From NCBI GenBank assembly GCA_937894675.1, contig CALCQO010000002.1, positions 186,001 to 250,000 of the forward strand: DNA of 64,000 bases, read 5' to 3'. Below the pieces are notes generated by a model, which did no database searches, had not been told where the DNA came from, and saw nothing but the letters and a program-made list of their open reading frames with translations. This DNA comes from an uncultured Clostridia bacterium. GTDB taxonomy: Bacteria > Bacillota > Clostridia > Christensenellales > Aristaeellaceae. Every line of letters begins with the position of its first letter. Positions within the stretch are counted from its first letter, which is position 1. The position numbers were made by a program, and so were the translations under genes. Below, one piece after another: positions 1 through 8,350 of the stretch.

Positions 1-659
1 GGATTTTCGGCTTTCATTTTTTAGAAAACTTCAACTATCCCTATATTTCCCGCTCGGCCACAGAGTTCTGGCGCCGGTGGCACATTTCCCTGGGCAGCTG
101 GTTCCGCGACTATGTGTATATCCCCATGGGCGGCAATCGAAAAGGCCGCGCAAGATGGGTTTTTAATCTGTTTACCGTTTGGCTGCTGACCGGCTTATGG
201 CATGGCGCTGGGTGGAGCTTTATCGCCTGGGGACTTTTCTACTTTGTTGTTCTTCTCTTTGAAAAAATCACCCGTTTGCCCGAAAGAATTGGAGTCTTCG
301 CTCATGGATACGCACTGCTGGTGATTTTGGTAGGCTGGGTGCTGTTCCGGGCGGAAACGCTGGGTAAAGCCATCCAACACCTCAAATATATGGTTGGATA
401 TGGCAACACCCTGATTGATACCAACTTCTGGTATTATTTTATCAATGGCAGAAGCGTTCTGATTGCCGCTATCCTCTGCTGCCTGCCCATCACCCGATGG
501 ATAAAAGATAAGTTGCTTACCGGGAATACACACGCTCAGAGCACATGGATAAAAGCACTGGATATAGGGCGCTCAATAGCCATGGTCGTGGTCTTTGTTC
601 TCTCCCTGCTTGTCAGTGTTAACTCCAACTATAATCCGTTTATCTATTTCAATTTTTAG
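1..659 (+). CDS. MBOAT family O-acyltransferase, 3' part (AlgI/DltB-like)
   Basis: This is the C-terminal part of a membrane-bound O-acyltransferase; the gene begins before the window and is open from base 3. The 218 visible residues contain the family core FWRRWHISLGSWFRDYVYIP, followed by a GLWHGAGWSF segment with the conserved active-site histidine, and several hydrophobic membrane spans up to the C-terminus. Family members such as AlgI and DltB move acyl groups across the membrane onto extracellular polymers. The next gene, 14 bases downstream, encodes a DHHW/AlgX-like protein, the usual partner, so the pair probably O-acetylates an exopolysaccharide or wall polymer. The substrate cannot be read from the sequence. 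Confidence 0.93.
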   Translation, partial: IFGFHFLENFNYPYISRSATEFWRRWHISLGSWFRDYVYIPMGGNRKGRARWVFNLFTVWLLTGLWHGAGWSFIAWGLFYFVVLLFEKITRLPERIGVFAHGYALLVILVGWVLFRAETLGKAIQHLKYMVGYGNTLIDTNFWYYFINGRSVLIAAILCCLPITRWIKDKLLTGNTHAQSTWIKALDIGRSIAMVVVFVLSLLVSVNSNYNPFIYFNF

Positions 660-673
660 GAAGGGGAATATCC

Positions 674-2053
674 ATGAGCCGTACTGACAAAGTCCACGCG
701 CTGCTGACCCGTATGCTGGTTTTGCTTCTTGTGCTGTTTATGCTGCTGATTGGCTTGCGCTTTGGAACGCGGTTTCTCCTGATCAACCATTTGGGCATGG
801 ATAATACCTTTACACGCCTTGTCATGTGGGACAATCATCAGCTGGCAAGGCCTGGCCTCCTGCAGGATAACGCACAGACAAGTCAGAATTGGTGGGAGCG
901 ATATCCGTTCACTGTGCCGACAGGTCAAAGCACCCGATTAGCCGGCTTTCTGGCTTGGATTGACCCGCTGCAGGATTACATCAAGCGCGCCTGGGGCAAG
1001 GTAGCCAATACCGTGGAGCTCTACACCAATGAACATCTGATGTTCCGCCAGTATATCGCGGAAAGCGCAAACCAATACGATAAACTTATCGGCTGGAATC
1101 TGGCAGGTTACACCGAATACAACAATGTGGTGGAACTGGGGAATGGGTATCTGACAACTTTCAGCAACTGGTTCGACGTAAGGGAGAACGCCGAAGCTGT
1201 TGCGGATTTCAAAACTTACCTGGATGGGCGGGGAATCCCGCTGATGTTCGTACAATTACCCAATAAAATCAGCCGCTTGCAGGAAGGCTTTAACAATTTT
1301 GTAGATTATTACAATAACAATGCCAATCGCTTGGTGCAAACCATGAGGGAGAAAGGGGTGAGCGTCCTTGATTTGCGCGACAATGTGGAGGCTCAGAGAC
1401 TGAACCACCAAGCACTTTTTTTCAACACGGATCACCATTGGCTGCCGCAAACAGGGTTGTGGGCAGCTGGGGAAATCTCCAAAACCCTCAACGAGCACTT
1501 CGGCTACCAGATCAACCTGGAGCGGTTTCAGCCTGAAAACTATGAATATACGCTCTACGAGGACTATTTCCTAGGCTCCTTGGGTAAGAAAGTCACCCTG
1601 GCACGTGCCAAACCGGACGACTTTTCATTGATTCACCCCAAGTTTCCCGTTGATTTGCGCCTGCGAATCCCAGCCATCAACCTGGATGCCACCGGGAACT
1701 TCGATATCATGTACGATACTTCCGTCCTGAAAGAAAAGGACTATTACCATACGGACTCCTACGGCGCTTATCTGCATACCACCCAGGAAATGCATGCTTT
1801 GGTTCAGATTGACAACAACATGATTCCTCCCACAGGTAAAAGAATGCTGCTCATCGGCGATTCCTTCAGCTACACCATCCTCCCTTTCCTCAGCTTGGGT
1901 CTGGATGCTGTGGATTTTCTGGATCTTCGGGTATTCGACGGCAGCCTGCGCGGCTTTCTGGAGGAAGGCGACTACGACATTGTGGTCCTGTGCTATTCTT
2001 CCCTGTTCAAGGTGGAGTACGATAGCCACACCAGCATGTACGATTTCCGGTGA
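674..2053 (+). CDS. DHHW family protein (AlgJ/AlgX SGNH-like)
   Basis: A 459-residue protein with one N-terminal membrane anchor (about residues 11-33) and an extracytoplasmic SGNH-hydrolase-like domain. It carries NTDHHW near residue 256, the DHHW signature, and LLIGDSFSY near residue 394, which corresponds to the GDS block with its catalytic serine. AlgJ/AlgX-type proteins accept acetyl groups from the MBOAT partner and place them on polysaccharide outside the cell. The start is the ATG at 674, with an AGGAAGGGG ribosome site. It is co-transcribed with the upstream MBOAT gene, and a terminator follows at 2113-2149. Family assignment is firm; substrate unknown. Confidence 0.85.
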   Translation: MSRTDKVHALLTRMLVLLLVLFMLLIGLRFGTRFLLINHLGMDNTFTRLVMWDNHQLARPGLLQDNAQTSQNWWERYPFTVPTGQSTRLAGFLAWIDPLQDYIKRAWGKVANTVELYTNEHLMFRQYIAESANQYDKLIGWNLAGYTEYNNVVELGNGYLTTFSNWFDVRENAEAVADFKTYLDGRGIPLMFVQLPNKISRLQEGFNNFVDYYNNNANRLVQTMREKGVSVLDLRDNVEAQRLNHQALFFNTDHHWLPQTGLWAAGEISKTLNEHFGYQINLERFQPENYEYTLYEDYFLGSLGKKVTLARAKPDDFSLIHPKFPVDLRLRIPAINLDATGNFDIMYDTSVLKEKDYYHTDSYGAYLHTTQEMHALVQIDNNMIPPTGKRMLLIGDSFSYTILPFLSLGLDAVDFLDLRVFDGSLRGFLEEGDYDIVVLCYSSLFKVEYDSHTSMYDFR

Positions 2054-2112
2054 GGATGAGGATCCCCGCTCATCAATAGACATAAAAAATCAGAATAGCC
2101 CATGCTATCAGC

Positions 2113-2149
2113 GCCGCCCGCAGGATACCTCTTCCCCGGGCGGCTTTTC
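2113..2149 (+). terminator. Rho-independent terminator after the MBOAT/DHHW pair
   Basis: GCCGCCCG (2113-2120) pairs with CGGGCGGC (2137-2144) across a 16-base loop, and TTTTCATTT follows. Confidence 0.7.
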
Positions 2150-2188
2150 ATTTACGGACAGGACAAAGCCCCTCCGACTTGATTTATA

Positions 2189-2217
2189 TTGATTCTATTC
2201 TGCACATTTGCTATAAT
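2189..2217 (+). promoter_or_regulatory. Sigma-A promoter of the nqr operon
   Basis: TTGATT (2189-2194), 17-base spacer, TATAAT (2212-2217). It lies 30 bases before the nqrB start codon and just after the upstream terminator, so nqrB is the first gene of the transcript. Confidence 0.7.
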
Positions 2218-2247
2218 TCCCATCGGATAATGAAAGAGGTGATGTCC

Positions 2248-3216
2248 ATGAATTGGAGTACATTGGTCACCAAACAAAAAATGATGCGGATTGTCCTGCT
2301 GGCGCTGCTGCCTGTCGCCTTGATGTCGGTCTATCTTTTTGGCTGGCGTCATGTGGTGATGGGCCTGGTGGTGGCACTGGCCGGCGCTGTCGCGGAATAC
2401 CTGGTGATGCGCACCATCCAGAAGGAAAAAACAAAGGTCAGCGAAGCGGTGTTTGTCTCCGCCGCCCTGTTCACCCTGAGCCTGCCGCCCCATACCCCCA
2501 TGTGGATTGCCGTGGTGGGCATGGTCTTTGGCATCGTATTTGGCAAGGCAGCCTTTGGCGGCTATGGCCGCAACATTTTCAACCCCGCCTTGGTGGGGCG
2601 CTGCTTTATCTACATCGCTTTCCCCGCCCAGATGACCATGGAATGGGCCCAGCCCTTCGCGGGTCTGCCCGGCGGGTTCGCCCACTGGCTGCCCCAGGCG
2701 GTGGCGGATGTCACAGCTTCCGTGACCCCCATCATCACCCTGAACGCCGGTGGCCCCGCCGCCCCCTTTGGCAGCCTGTTCCTGGGCACCATCGCGGGGA
2801 GCCTGGGCGAAACCAGCGCGCTGCTGATTCTGCTGGGCGGCGTGTTCCTTGTGTATAAAAAAGTTGCCTCCTGGGAAATCATGGTGTCCACCGTGGGCAG
2901 CGCGGGCATTTTGTCCGCGGCGCTGTATCTTGCTGGGGTGACCCCCGTATCCCCGGTGTTTACCCTGCTTTCGGGCGGGCTGCTGTTTGGCGCCGTGTTC
3001 ATGGCCACCGACCCTGTCTCCGCCCCCCGGGATAAAACCACCCAGTGGCTCTACGGCGCGCTGATTGGCATCGTTACGGTAGTCATCCGCACCTTCTCCC
3101 TGTTTACCGAGGGGATGATGTTCGCCATTTTGATTGTCAACGCCTTAACTCCCCTTTTGGAGATGAAGGTGAAGCAGTGGAAAGCCAAGGCGCCCAAAAA
3201 GGAGGTGGCGGCATGA
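2248..3216 (+). CDS. nqrB: Na+-translocating NADH:quinone reductase subunit B (NqrB/RnfD family)
   Basis: A 322-residue polytopic membrane protein. The block GGYGRNIFNPALVGR (residues 104-118) and the later PAQMT resemble NqrB more than RnfD, and TIAGSLGETSALLILLGG (181-198) is the family's conserved helix. NqrB carries covalent FMN on the Thr of an SGAT motif and forms part of the sodium channel. Here the aligned positions read ASVT (157-160): the acceptor Thr remains but the three residues before it differ. I chose the ATG at 2248 because AGAGGTG lies 7 bases upstream; the frame is also open further upstream. The last codons overlap nqrC. It is shorter than typical NqrB (about 410 residues). 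Confidence 0.88.
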   Translation: MNWSTLVTKQKMMRIVLLALLPVALMSVYLFGWRHVVMGLVVALAGAVAEYLVMRTIQKEKTKVSEAVFVSAALFTLSLPPHTPMWIAVVGMVFGIVFGKAAFGGYGRNIFNPALVGRCFIYIAFPAQMTMEWAQPFAGLPGGFAHWLPQAVADVTASVTPIITLNAGGPAAPFGSLFLGTIAGSLGETSALLILLGGVFLVYKKVASWEIMVSTVGSAGILSAALYLAGVTPVSPVFTLLSGGLLFGAVFMATDPVSAPRDKTTQWLYGALIGIVTVVIRTFSLFTEGMMFAILIVNALTPLLEMKVKQWKAKAPKKEVAA

Positions 3217-3803
3217 AAAAAGGCCATCTGTATACCCTGGGTTTCATGGTGGTGCTGACCGCCGCGCTGATTTTTATCCTGGCGGCTGCCTATGAGGGCT
3301 TCAAGCCTTCCATCGCCAGCAACGCCCAGCTGCGCAACGAGCGGGCGGTGCTGTATGTGTTTGATTTGGAAAAAGACCTCACCGACCAGCAGGTGCGCGA
3401 CACCTTCGGCCAGGTGATTGAGGAAACCGCCATCCAGGGCGTGGAGGGTTACGCCTACAAGCAGGATGGGGCTGTCCAGGGCTATGCCCTGCCCTTTGAA
3501 GGCGCCGCCCTGTGGGGCAGCATCAGCGGGTACCTGGGTGTCAACGCCGACATGACGGAAACCACCGGCCTGGTGTTCACCAAGCAGAGCGAGACCCCCG
3601 GCCTGGGCGGCCGCATCGACGAGTTGGTCTACCGGGAGCAGTTCCGCGGCCTGCCCATTGTAAAGGGGCAGCCCCTTGCCTACGGCAGCCATGACGGGTA
3701 CACCATCGACGCCATCACAGGCGCCACCCAGACCTCCACCGCGGTGCTTAAAACCCTGAACACCATGATGGATGCCGTAATCTTCCAAGAGGGGGTGCAG
3801 TAA
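3213..3803 (+). CDS. nqrC: NqrC/RnfG-type FMN-binding subunit
   Basis: A 196-residue protein with an N-terminal membrane helix (about residues 7-27) and an extracytoplasmic FMN-binding domain. The flavinylation motif TGAT is intact at residues 169-172, so Thr172 should carry FMN through a phosphoester bond made by ApbE; no apbE lies in this window. ETPGLGGRID (127-136) is another family block. In the complex this subunit relays electrons between the iron-sulfur centre of NqrD/E and NqrB. Its ATG overlaps the nqrB stop and its stop overlaps the nqrD start, indicating translational coupling. NqrC is usually longer (about 257 residues); this length is closer to RnfG. Confidence 0.9.
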   Translation: MKKGHLYTLGFMVVLTAALIFILAAAYEGFKPSIASNAQLRNERAVLYVFDLEKDLTDQQVRDTFGQVIEETAIQGVEGYAYKQDGAVQGYALPFEGAALWGSISGYLGVNADMTETTGLVFTKQSETPGLGGRIDELVYREQFRGLPIVKGQPLAYGSHDGYTIDAITGATQTSTAVLKTLNTMMDAVIFQEGVQ

Positions 3804-4426
3804 TGTCAAATAAATCCTGCCAGATGTGCGACATCGCCAAGACCCAGGTGGTCAGGGAAAACCAGGTGCTGCGCCAGGTGCTGGGCATCTGCTCGTCGCT
3901 GGCCGTCACCAATTCGCTGAACAACTCCCTGGTGATGGGCCTTGGCTTGAGCTTTGTTACCGCGCTGTCCAGTTTTACCCTGTCCGCCATGCGGGACATC
4001 ATCCCCCACCGGGTGCGCATGCTGGTGCAGACCCTGGTTATCGCCGTGTATGTCATCTTCGTGGATCTGTTCCTGCAAGCCTATTTACCGGAGATCTCCA
4101 AGCAGCTGGGCCCCTACGTGGGGCTGATTATCACCAACTGCATCATCATGGGCCGGGCGGAAGCCTTCGCCCAGAAGAACCCGCCCGTCCCGGCGCTGTT
4201 TGACGGTCTGTTCGCCGGCCTTGGCTACACCGCCGTGCTGCTGTTTGTTTCCCTCATCCGGGAGGTGCTGGGCTTTGGCACCATCTTCGGCATGAATGTC
4301 AACTTCCTTGGTTTTACCACCTGGACCATCATGATCATGCCCCCCGCCGCCTTCTTCATCATCGGCTCCATGATCTGGTTTTTAAACGCCCGCGGCTTGA
4401 AGAAGAGCGCGCCCAAGGCCAAGTAA
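3803..4426 (+). CDS. nqrD: NqrD/RnfE membrane subunit
   Basis: A 207-residue protein with about six membrane helices. The two cysteines that help hold the intramembrane 2Fe-2S cluster shared with NqrE are present: Cys30 in LGICSS and Cys113 in TNCIIMGRAEAF. IREVLGFG near residue 153 is also typical of NqrD/RnfE. Start ATG at 3803 overlaps the nqrC stop by one base. The short N-terminus has a CQMC pair (residues 6-9), which I do not recall as a family feature. Role in the complex inferred from the family. Confidence 0.93.
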   Translation: MSNKSCQMCDIAKTQVVRENQVLRQVLGICSSLAVTNSLNNSLVMGLGLSFVTALSSFTLSAMRDIIPHRVRMLVQTLVIAVYVIFVDLFLQAYLPEISKQLGPYVGLIITNCIIMGRAEAFAQKNPPVPALFDGLFAGLGYTAVLLFVSLIREVLGFGTIFGMNVNFLGFTTWTIMIMPPAAFFIIGSMIWFLNARGLKKSAPKAK

Positions 4427-4435
4427 GGAGGACAT

Positions 4436-5026
4436 ATGCCAAACATCAATCCAATCATCATTTTCTTTGCCTCCATCATCACCAGCAACATGGTGCTGTC
4501 CAACTTCCTGGGCATGTGCTCCTACCTGTCGGTGTCCAGCGAGTACAAGACAGCTACCGGCCTTGGCATGGCGGTTACCCTGGTGCTTGTCATCACCACG
4601 GCGCTCAACTGGGTGGTGTACAAATTTGTGATTTTGCCCCTTGATATCGGCTACCTGCAGTACATCATTTTCATCATGGTGATTGCCGCCCTGGTGCAGA
4701 TTCTGGAAATGGCCATGGACCGCTACATGCCCGATCTGCACGCCAAGCTGGGCATCTTCCTGCCGCTGATTACCGTTAACTGCGCCATCCTGGGCGTCAC
4801 GCTGTTCATGGTCATCCGCAGCTACGGCTTTCTCCAGTCGCTGATGTACGGCCTGGGCAGCGGTCTGGGCTGGTGGCTGGCCATCAACATGCTGGCCGCC
4901 ATCCGGGAAAAGCTGGCAAACGCCAAGCTGCCCCCGGGCATCTCCGGCCCCGCGCTGGGCTTTATCATCACCGGCATCATGGCCATGGCCTTCATCGGCT
5001 TCTCCGGCATCTTTACCATACAGTAA
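4436..5026 (+). CDS. nqrE: NqrE/RnfA membrane subunit
   Basis: A 196-residue polytopic protein, inverted-topology homologue of NqrD. Cys28 in FLGMCSYL and Cys116 in ITVNCAILG are the pair expected to complete the intramembrane 2Fe-2S site with NqrD. The ribosome site AAGGAGG lies 7 bases before the ATG. It follows nqrD after 9 bases. Length matches the family (about 190-200). The name follows the gene order B-C-D-E-F; the Rnf equivalent is RnfA. Confidence 0.93.
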   Translation: MPNINPIIIFFASIITSNMVLSNFLGMCSYLSVSSEYKTATGLGMAVTLVLVITTALNWVVYKFVILPLDIGYLQYIIFIMVIAALVQILEMAMDRYMPDLHAKLGIFLPLITVNCAILGVTLFMVIRSYGFLQSLMYGLGSGLGWWLAINMLAAIREKLANAKLPPGISGPALGFIITGIMAMAFIGFSGIFTIQ

Positions 5027-5038
5027 GGGGGAGGGCAT

Positions 5039-6145
5039 ATGGATTTTTCAATCATCCTGAAAACCGTGGGCTCCCTGGTGATGATTTCCGGGGCGCTGAG
5101 CATTATCATCTCCATCGCTGAAAAGGTGCTGAACAACTACGGCACCTGTGAACTGGACATCAACAACGGCAAAAAAATGCTGAGCGTGCAGGGCGGCTCC
5201 TCGCTGCTGAGCACCTTGGCGGGGGAAAAAATCTTCCTGCCCTCAGCCTGCGGCGGCAAGGCCACCTGCGGGCTGTGCAAGGTGCAGGTGCTGGAAGGCG
5301 CCGGCCCCCTGCTGCCCACGGAGGAACCCTATTTAACACCGCAGGAGCGCGCCAGCAACACCCGCCTAAGCTGCCAGATCAAGGTAAAGAACAGCATGAA
5401 GCTGGTGATTCCCGAGGAACTCTTCAACATCCGGGAGTTTGTGTGCACGGTGGAGTCCATCACCGACATGACCTACGACATCAAGCGCCTGCGCATGAAG
5501 CTGCCCGAGGGGGAAACCATTTCCTTCAAGGCCGGTCAGTTTATGCAGTTCTATACCAAGCCCTACGGCAAGGTAAAGGAAGAGGTGTTCCGTGCCTATT
5601 CCATCTCCTCCAAATCTTCCGAGCACGACTATGTGGAGCTGCTTATCCGCCTGGTGCCCGGAGGCCTGTGCACCACCTATGTGCATACCGTGCTCAAGGA
5701 AGGCGATCAGGTGCGCCTCTCCGGTCCCTACGGGGATTTCTATCTGCGGGGCGACTGTGAGGAACTGATCATGATCGCCGGCGGCTCGGGCCTGGCACCC
5801 ATCCGCTCCCTGGTGTATGAGGTGATTGAGAAGGGGCTGCCCCACAAAATGCGCTTCTTCTTTGGCGCCAACAAGATGAAAGACCTGTACTACATGGACG
5901 AGTTTGCCCGGATTGAGAAGGACTATCCCCAGTTCCGCTTCATCCCCTGCCTGGCCTTCCCCGACGAAGGGGACAACTGGACGGGCGATACCGGCTTCGT
6001 GACGGTGGCGCTGGACAACCAGGTGGACACCGGGGACAACAAGGAAGCCTACCTGTGCGGCAGCCCCGGCATGCTGGACGCCTGCATCAAGATTTTGAAG
6101 ACCAAGGGCTTCACCGACGAAACCATCTTCTATGACAAGTTCTGA
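5039..6145 (+). CDS. nqrF: NqrF-type NADH dehydrogenase subunit (2Fe-2S, FAD)
   Basis: A 368-residue electron-input subunit. An N-terminal membrane helix (about residues 6-26) is followed by a plant-type 2Fe-2S domain with Cys71, Cys77, Cys80 and Cys112, then a ferredoxin-reductase module: RAYS (185-188) for FAD, GPYGDF (229-234), AGGSGLAPI (247-255) for NADH, and LCGSPGM near the C-terminus. It should oxidise NADH and pass electrons to the membrane subunits. This is the decisive subunit: Rnf operons instead carry rnfB and rnfC. No nqrA is present before nqrB or after nqrF. It is somewhat shorter than classical NqrF (about 407). Confidence 0.93.
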   Translation: MDFSIILKTVGSLVMISGALSIIISIAEKVLNNYGTCELDINNGKKMLSVQGGSSLLSTLAGEKIFLPSACGGKATCGLCKVQVLEGAGPLLPTEEPYLTPQERASNTRLSCQIKVKNSMKLVIPEELFNIREFVCTVESITDMTYDIKRLRMKLPEGETISFKAGQFMQFYTKPYGKVKEEVFRAYSISSKSSEHDYVELLIRLVPGGLCTTYVHTVLKEGDQVRLSGPYGDFYLRGDCEELIMIAGGSGLAPIRSLVYEVIEKGLPHKMRFFFGANKMKDLYYMDEFARIEKDYPQFRFIPCLAFPDEGDNWTGDTGFVTVALDNQVDTGDNKEAYLCGSPGMLDACIKILKTKGFTDETIFYDKF

Positions 6146-6172
6146 TTTTGCCCCAGGGCGGAAGGAGGCACC

Positions 6173-6634
6173 ATGAAAGAGAACCCAAAGGATACCCAGC
6201 TGCGCAAGGATATGGTGGAAGGGCGGCTGGTGAAGGACGGCTTTCTGGGCGAGGACGACAGGAGCCTGCTTGACATCGTCGCCGCCGACCTGGCGGTGCT
6301 GGAAGCACGCGGCGTTACCCAGCAGCAGCTGGGGCAGGCAATGCGCGCCTTGATGGAAAAGGGCCTGACCGGTATGGGCATGGAGGTGGACGCCGGCAAA
6401 TGGCTGGTGAAAACCGAGGAGTACATGGGGCGCATGGGCTGCCCCTTCAAGGACGGCCACAGGGCCGCCAAGCGCAACACCACCCTGGCGGATAAAGCCA
6501 GCGGCCAAACCATCACCTTCAGCGATCTGAACATCCACCTGATTGAAAAGCACGGCTTTTTCCAGGGCGAAGGCTCCCCCTACCGGCTGGAGCCGGAGGT
6601 ACTGGCAGAGCTGGTTATGAAAACCGAAGGCTGA
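6173..6634 (+). CDS. Hypothetical protein, last gene of the nqr operon
   Basis: I do not recognise this 153-residue protein. It is soluble-looking, has no signal peptide or membrane segment, is charged and probably mostly helical at the N-terminal half (about residues 1-95), and has a single cysteine in a GCPFKDG turn near residue 88. The C-terminal part (about 105-153) has alternating hydrophobic residues. It begins 27 bases after nqrF behind an excellent GGAAGGAGG site, and a strong terminator follows 16 bases after its stop, so it is co-transcribed with nqrBCDEF. A role in assembly or regulation of the complex is only a guess from position. Confidence 0.8.
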   Translation: MKENPKDTQLRKDMVEGRLVKDGFLGEDDRSLLDIVAADLAVLEARGVTQQQLGQAMRALMEKGLTGMGMEVDAGKWLVKTEEYMGRMGCPFKDGHRAAKRNTTLADKASGQTITFSDLNIHLIEKHGFFQGEGSPYRLEPEVLAELVMKTEG

Positions 6635-6650
6635 TTGCATCCCTACACAA

Positions 6651-6680
6651 AGACCGCGGCTGGAACAGCCGCGGTCTTTT
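6651..6680 (+). terminator. Terminator of the nqr operon
   Basis: Perfect 11-bp stem AGACCGCGGCT (6651-6661) with AGCCGCGGTCT (6667-6677), 5-base loop, then TTT. Confidence 0.9.
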
Positions 6681-6718
6681 ATAACTCCAACTATGCCTTA
6701 TTCGGCGGTATTGTCCCG

Positions 6719-7012
6719 CTACACCATGGTCAGCTCCATGGCCTCCTCCAAGGCGCCCAGGGGCACATAGAAGGTATACTCCTCCAGGAAAGCCCCCGCC
6801 CGCATCACCATGGCGGCGCCCATCCTGCCCACCTTGGAATAGGGGATGCCCGCCTGGGTAAGCAATGGCTCCAGCATGGAGGCGCGCACCGCGTCCGCCT
6901 TGCAGAGCATCACCGGGTCATTGGGCTTTGCCTGCCGCAGCGTTCCGCCGCAGTTGGGGCACTTCTCCTCCCCCAGCAGCTGGCAGTCCGGGCAGTATCT
7001 GACTTCTTCCAT
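6719..7012 (-). CDS. Small zinc-ribbon protein with DUF2007-like domain
   Basis: A 97-residue protein. The N-terminus has two CxxC knuckles (YCPDC and KCPNCGG, residues 7-22) likely to bind zinc. The rest resembles DUF2007-type putative signal-transducing domains: a short alpha/beta unit in which a residue stretch is assigned to one of two sequence copies (KADAVRASMLEPLLTQAGIP). Function unknown. It is transcribed towards the nqr terminator and lies 70 bases downstream of the lacI-family gene on the same strand. The domain match is from memory and only moderately certain. Confidence 0.7.
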   Translation of the reverse strand: MEEVRYCPDCQLLGEEKCPNCGGTLRQAKPNDPVMLCKADAVRASMLEPLLTQAGIPYSKVGRMGAAMVMRAGAFLEEYTFYVPLGALEEAMELTMV

Positions 7013-7082
7013 ATCGTCCCTCCCGTTTATCCAAAAGCGTCAGGGGTAAAACTCAAAGAAACATGCGGCAATCGTCTGTGTT

Positions 7083-8090
7083 TCAGAGCCTGCGCACCGA
7101 GCCGCCCTCGGTAAACTGGGCGGGCAGCAGCACATGCCGGCCCTTTTGCCCCCGCATGGAGGCGGTCAGCAGCTCTACGGTAATTTCGGCGATTTCCCCC
7201 GCGGGCTGGCACAGGGTGGTCAGCGAGGGGGTGCAGTAGGCGGCCTGCTCGATGCCGTCAAAGCCGATGAGGGACACATCCCCGGGCACGCTGAGGCCGT
7301 GGTCGCTCAGCGCCTTCATGGCGCCCATGGCGATGACATCGGAAATGCAGAACACGGCGGTAAAATCCCGCCTGCGGGCCAGAATCCTGCCCATGGCCTC
7401 GTAGCCCGCGGGCAGGGTAAAATCGCATTCCTCATAGAGGGCTTCGTCATAGGGGATGCCGTGGCGGCGCAGGCACTCCAGCACCCCGTGCAGGCGCTGC
7501 CCGGTGGAGTTGGACTGGGGGGCGAAATAGCCCAGCAGCGCGATGCGCTGGTGGCCCAGGCCGATCAGCCGCTTGGCGGCCTTCTGCCCCGCCTCGAAAT
7601 TGTTAACGCTGACGGAGGAAATATGCTCTCCCTTCAGGAACGCCGCCTCGATGGTGGCGAACACGCAGGGGATTTCCAGCTTCTCAATTTCTTTCTCGTG
7701 GCCGCCGGGGTTGGAGCCCAAATACACCACCCCCGTCAGCTTGCGCTCCCGGTACAAGGCGCGGACGGTGTCAAACTCGTCCGCCTTTTCATCGATGATT
7801 TCGATTAAAAAACGGATGCCCGTCTTGCGGCCGATGGCCAGTATCCTTTCCGCCAGGTCGGTTAAAAACAGATTGCGCCGGCCTTTGAGTACCACGGCGG
7901 CAAAATCCGTATGCCGCTGCTTTAGGTTGGCGGCATTGGCGTTGCGCACATAGTGCAGCCTGTCCACCACGTCCATGACGCGCTGGCGGGTGGTTTCGTC
8001 CACATCGGGACGGCCGTTGAGTACCCGGGATACGGTGGAGATGCTGACCTGCGCTTCCTTCGCTACATCCCGAATTGTAACTATCCGCAT
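7083..8090 (-). CDS. LacI/GalR family transcriptional regulator
   Basis: A 335-residue regulator with an N-terminal helix-turn-helix of LacI type (TIRDVAKEAQVSISTVSRVL, about residues 5-24), hinge helix (LKQRHTD region) and a periplasmic-binding-protein-like sugar domain (about residues 60-335, with GYFAPQSNSTGQRLHG and ISDVIAMGAMKAL). Effector and target cannot be read off, as no sugar-use gene is adjacent. Start ATG at 8090 has GGAG a few bases before it. A 12-base near-palindrome with a central CG at 8148-8159 in its own upstream region is a candidate autoregulatory operator. Confidence 0.93.
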   Translation of the reverse strand: MRIVTIRDVAKEAQVSISTVSRVLNGRPDVDETTRQRVMDVVDRLHYVRNANAANLKQRHTDFAAVVLKGRRNLFLTDLAERILAIGRKTGIRFLIEIIDEKADEFDTVRALYRERKLTGVVYLGSNPGGHEKEIEKLEIPCVFATIEAAFLKGEHISSVSVNNFEAGQKAAKRLIGLGHQRIALLGYFAPQSNSTGQRLHGVLECLRRHGIPYDEALYEECDFTLPAGYEAMGRILARRRDFTAVFCISDVIAMGAMKALSDHGLSVPGDVSLIGFDGIEQAAYCTPSLTTLCQPAGEIAEITVELLTASMRGQKGRHVLLPAQFTEGGSVRRL

Positions 8091-8147
8091 ATTTCTCCTT
8101 CATGGCTATGCTGAAAGGGGAGGGATACCTGCTATGGAACCTTTTCC

Positions 8148-8159
8148 GGTAACGTTTCC
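8148..8159. promoter_or_regulatory. Candidate LacI-family operator
   Basis: GGTAACGTTTCC reads as a near-palindrome around a central CG, with one mismatched pair, the usual shape of LacI/GalR operators. It is 58 bases upstream of the lacI-family start codon. Only pattern evidence. Confidence 0.35.
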
Positions 8160-8260
8160 ATCACAGTATATCCATGGCATGGGAGGCTGTCAAGCGCTGG
8201 CAAAAGCGAGGGCTGCCTTAACCCCTATTCTTCCCCGGACAATCAATCTGCCTGCGCACC

Positions 8261-8289
8261 TTGTATCAAACGGTGATTTATGGTAAAAT
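8261..8289 (+). promoter_or_regulatory. Promoter of the EF-G-like gene
   Basis: TTGTAT (8261-8266), 17-base spacer, TAAAAT (8284-8289), about 60 bases before the start codon at 8351. Confidence 0.6.
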
Positions 8290-8350
8290 AATTCCCGTTA
8301 TGACGGTGAAAGCAAATATGCGAAAATATATGAATACGGGGGATTGAATC

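Noticed and set aside
2248..6145. Calling the operon Rnf (rnfDGEA plus a reductase)
   Set aside because: RnfB and RnfC are absent, the fifth protein is NqrF, and the first protein's GGYGRNIFNPALVGR block is NqrB-like.
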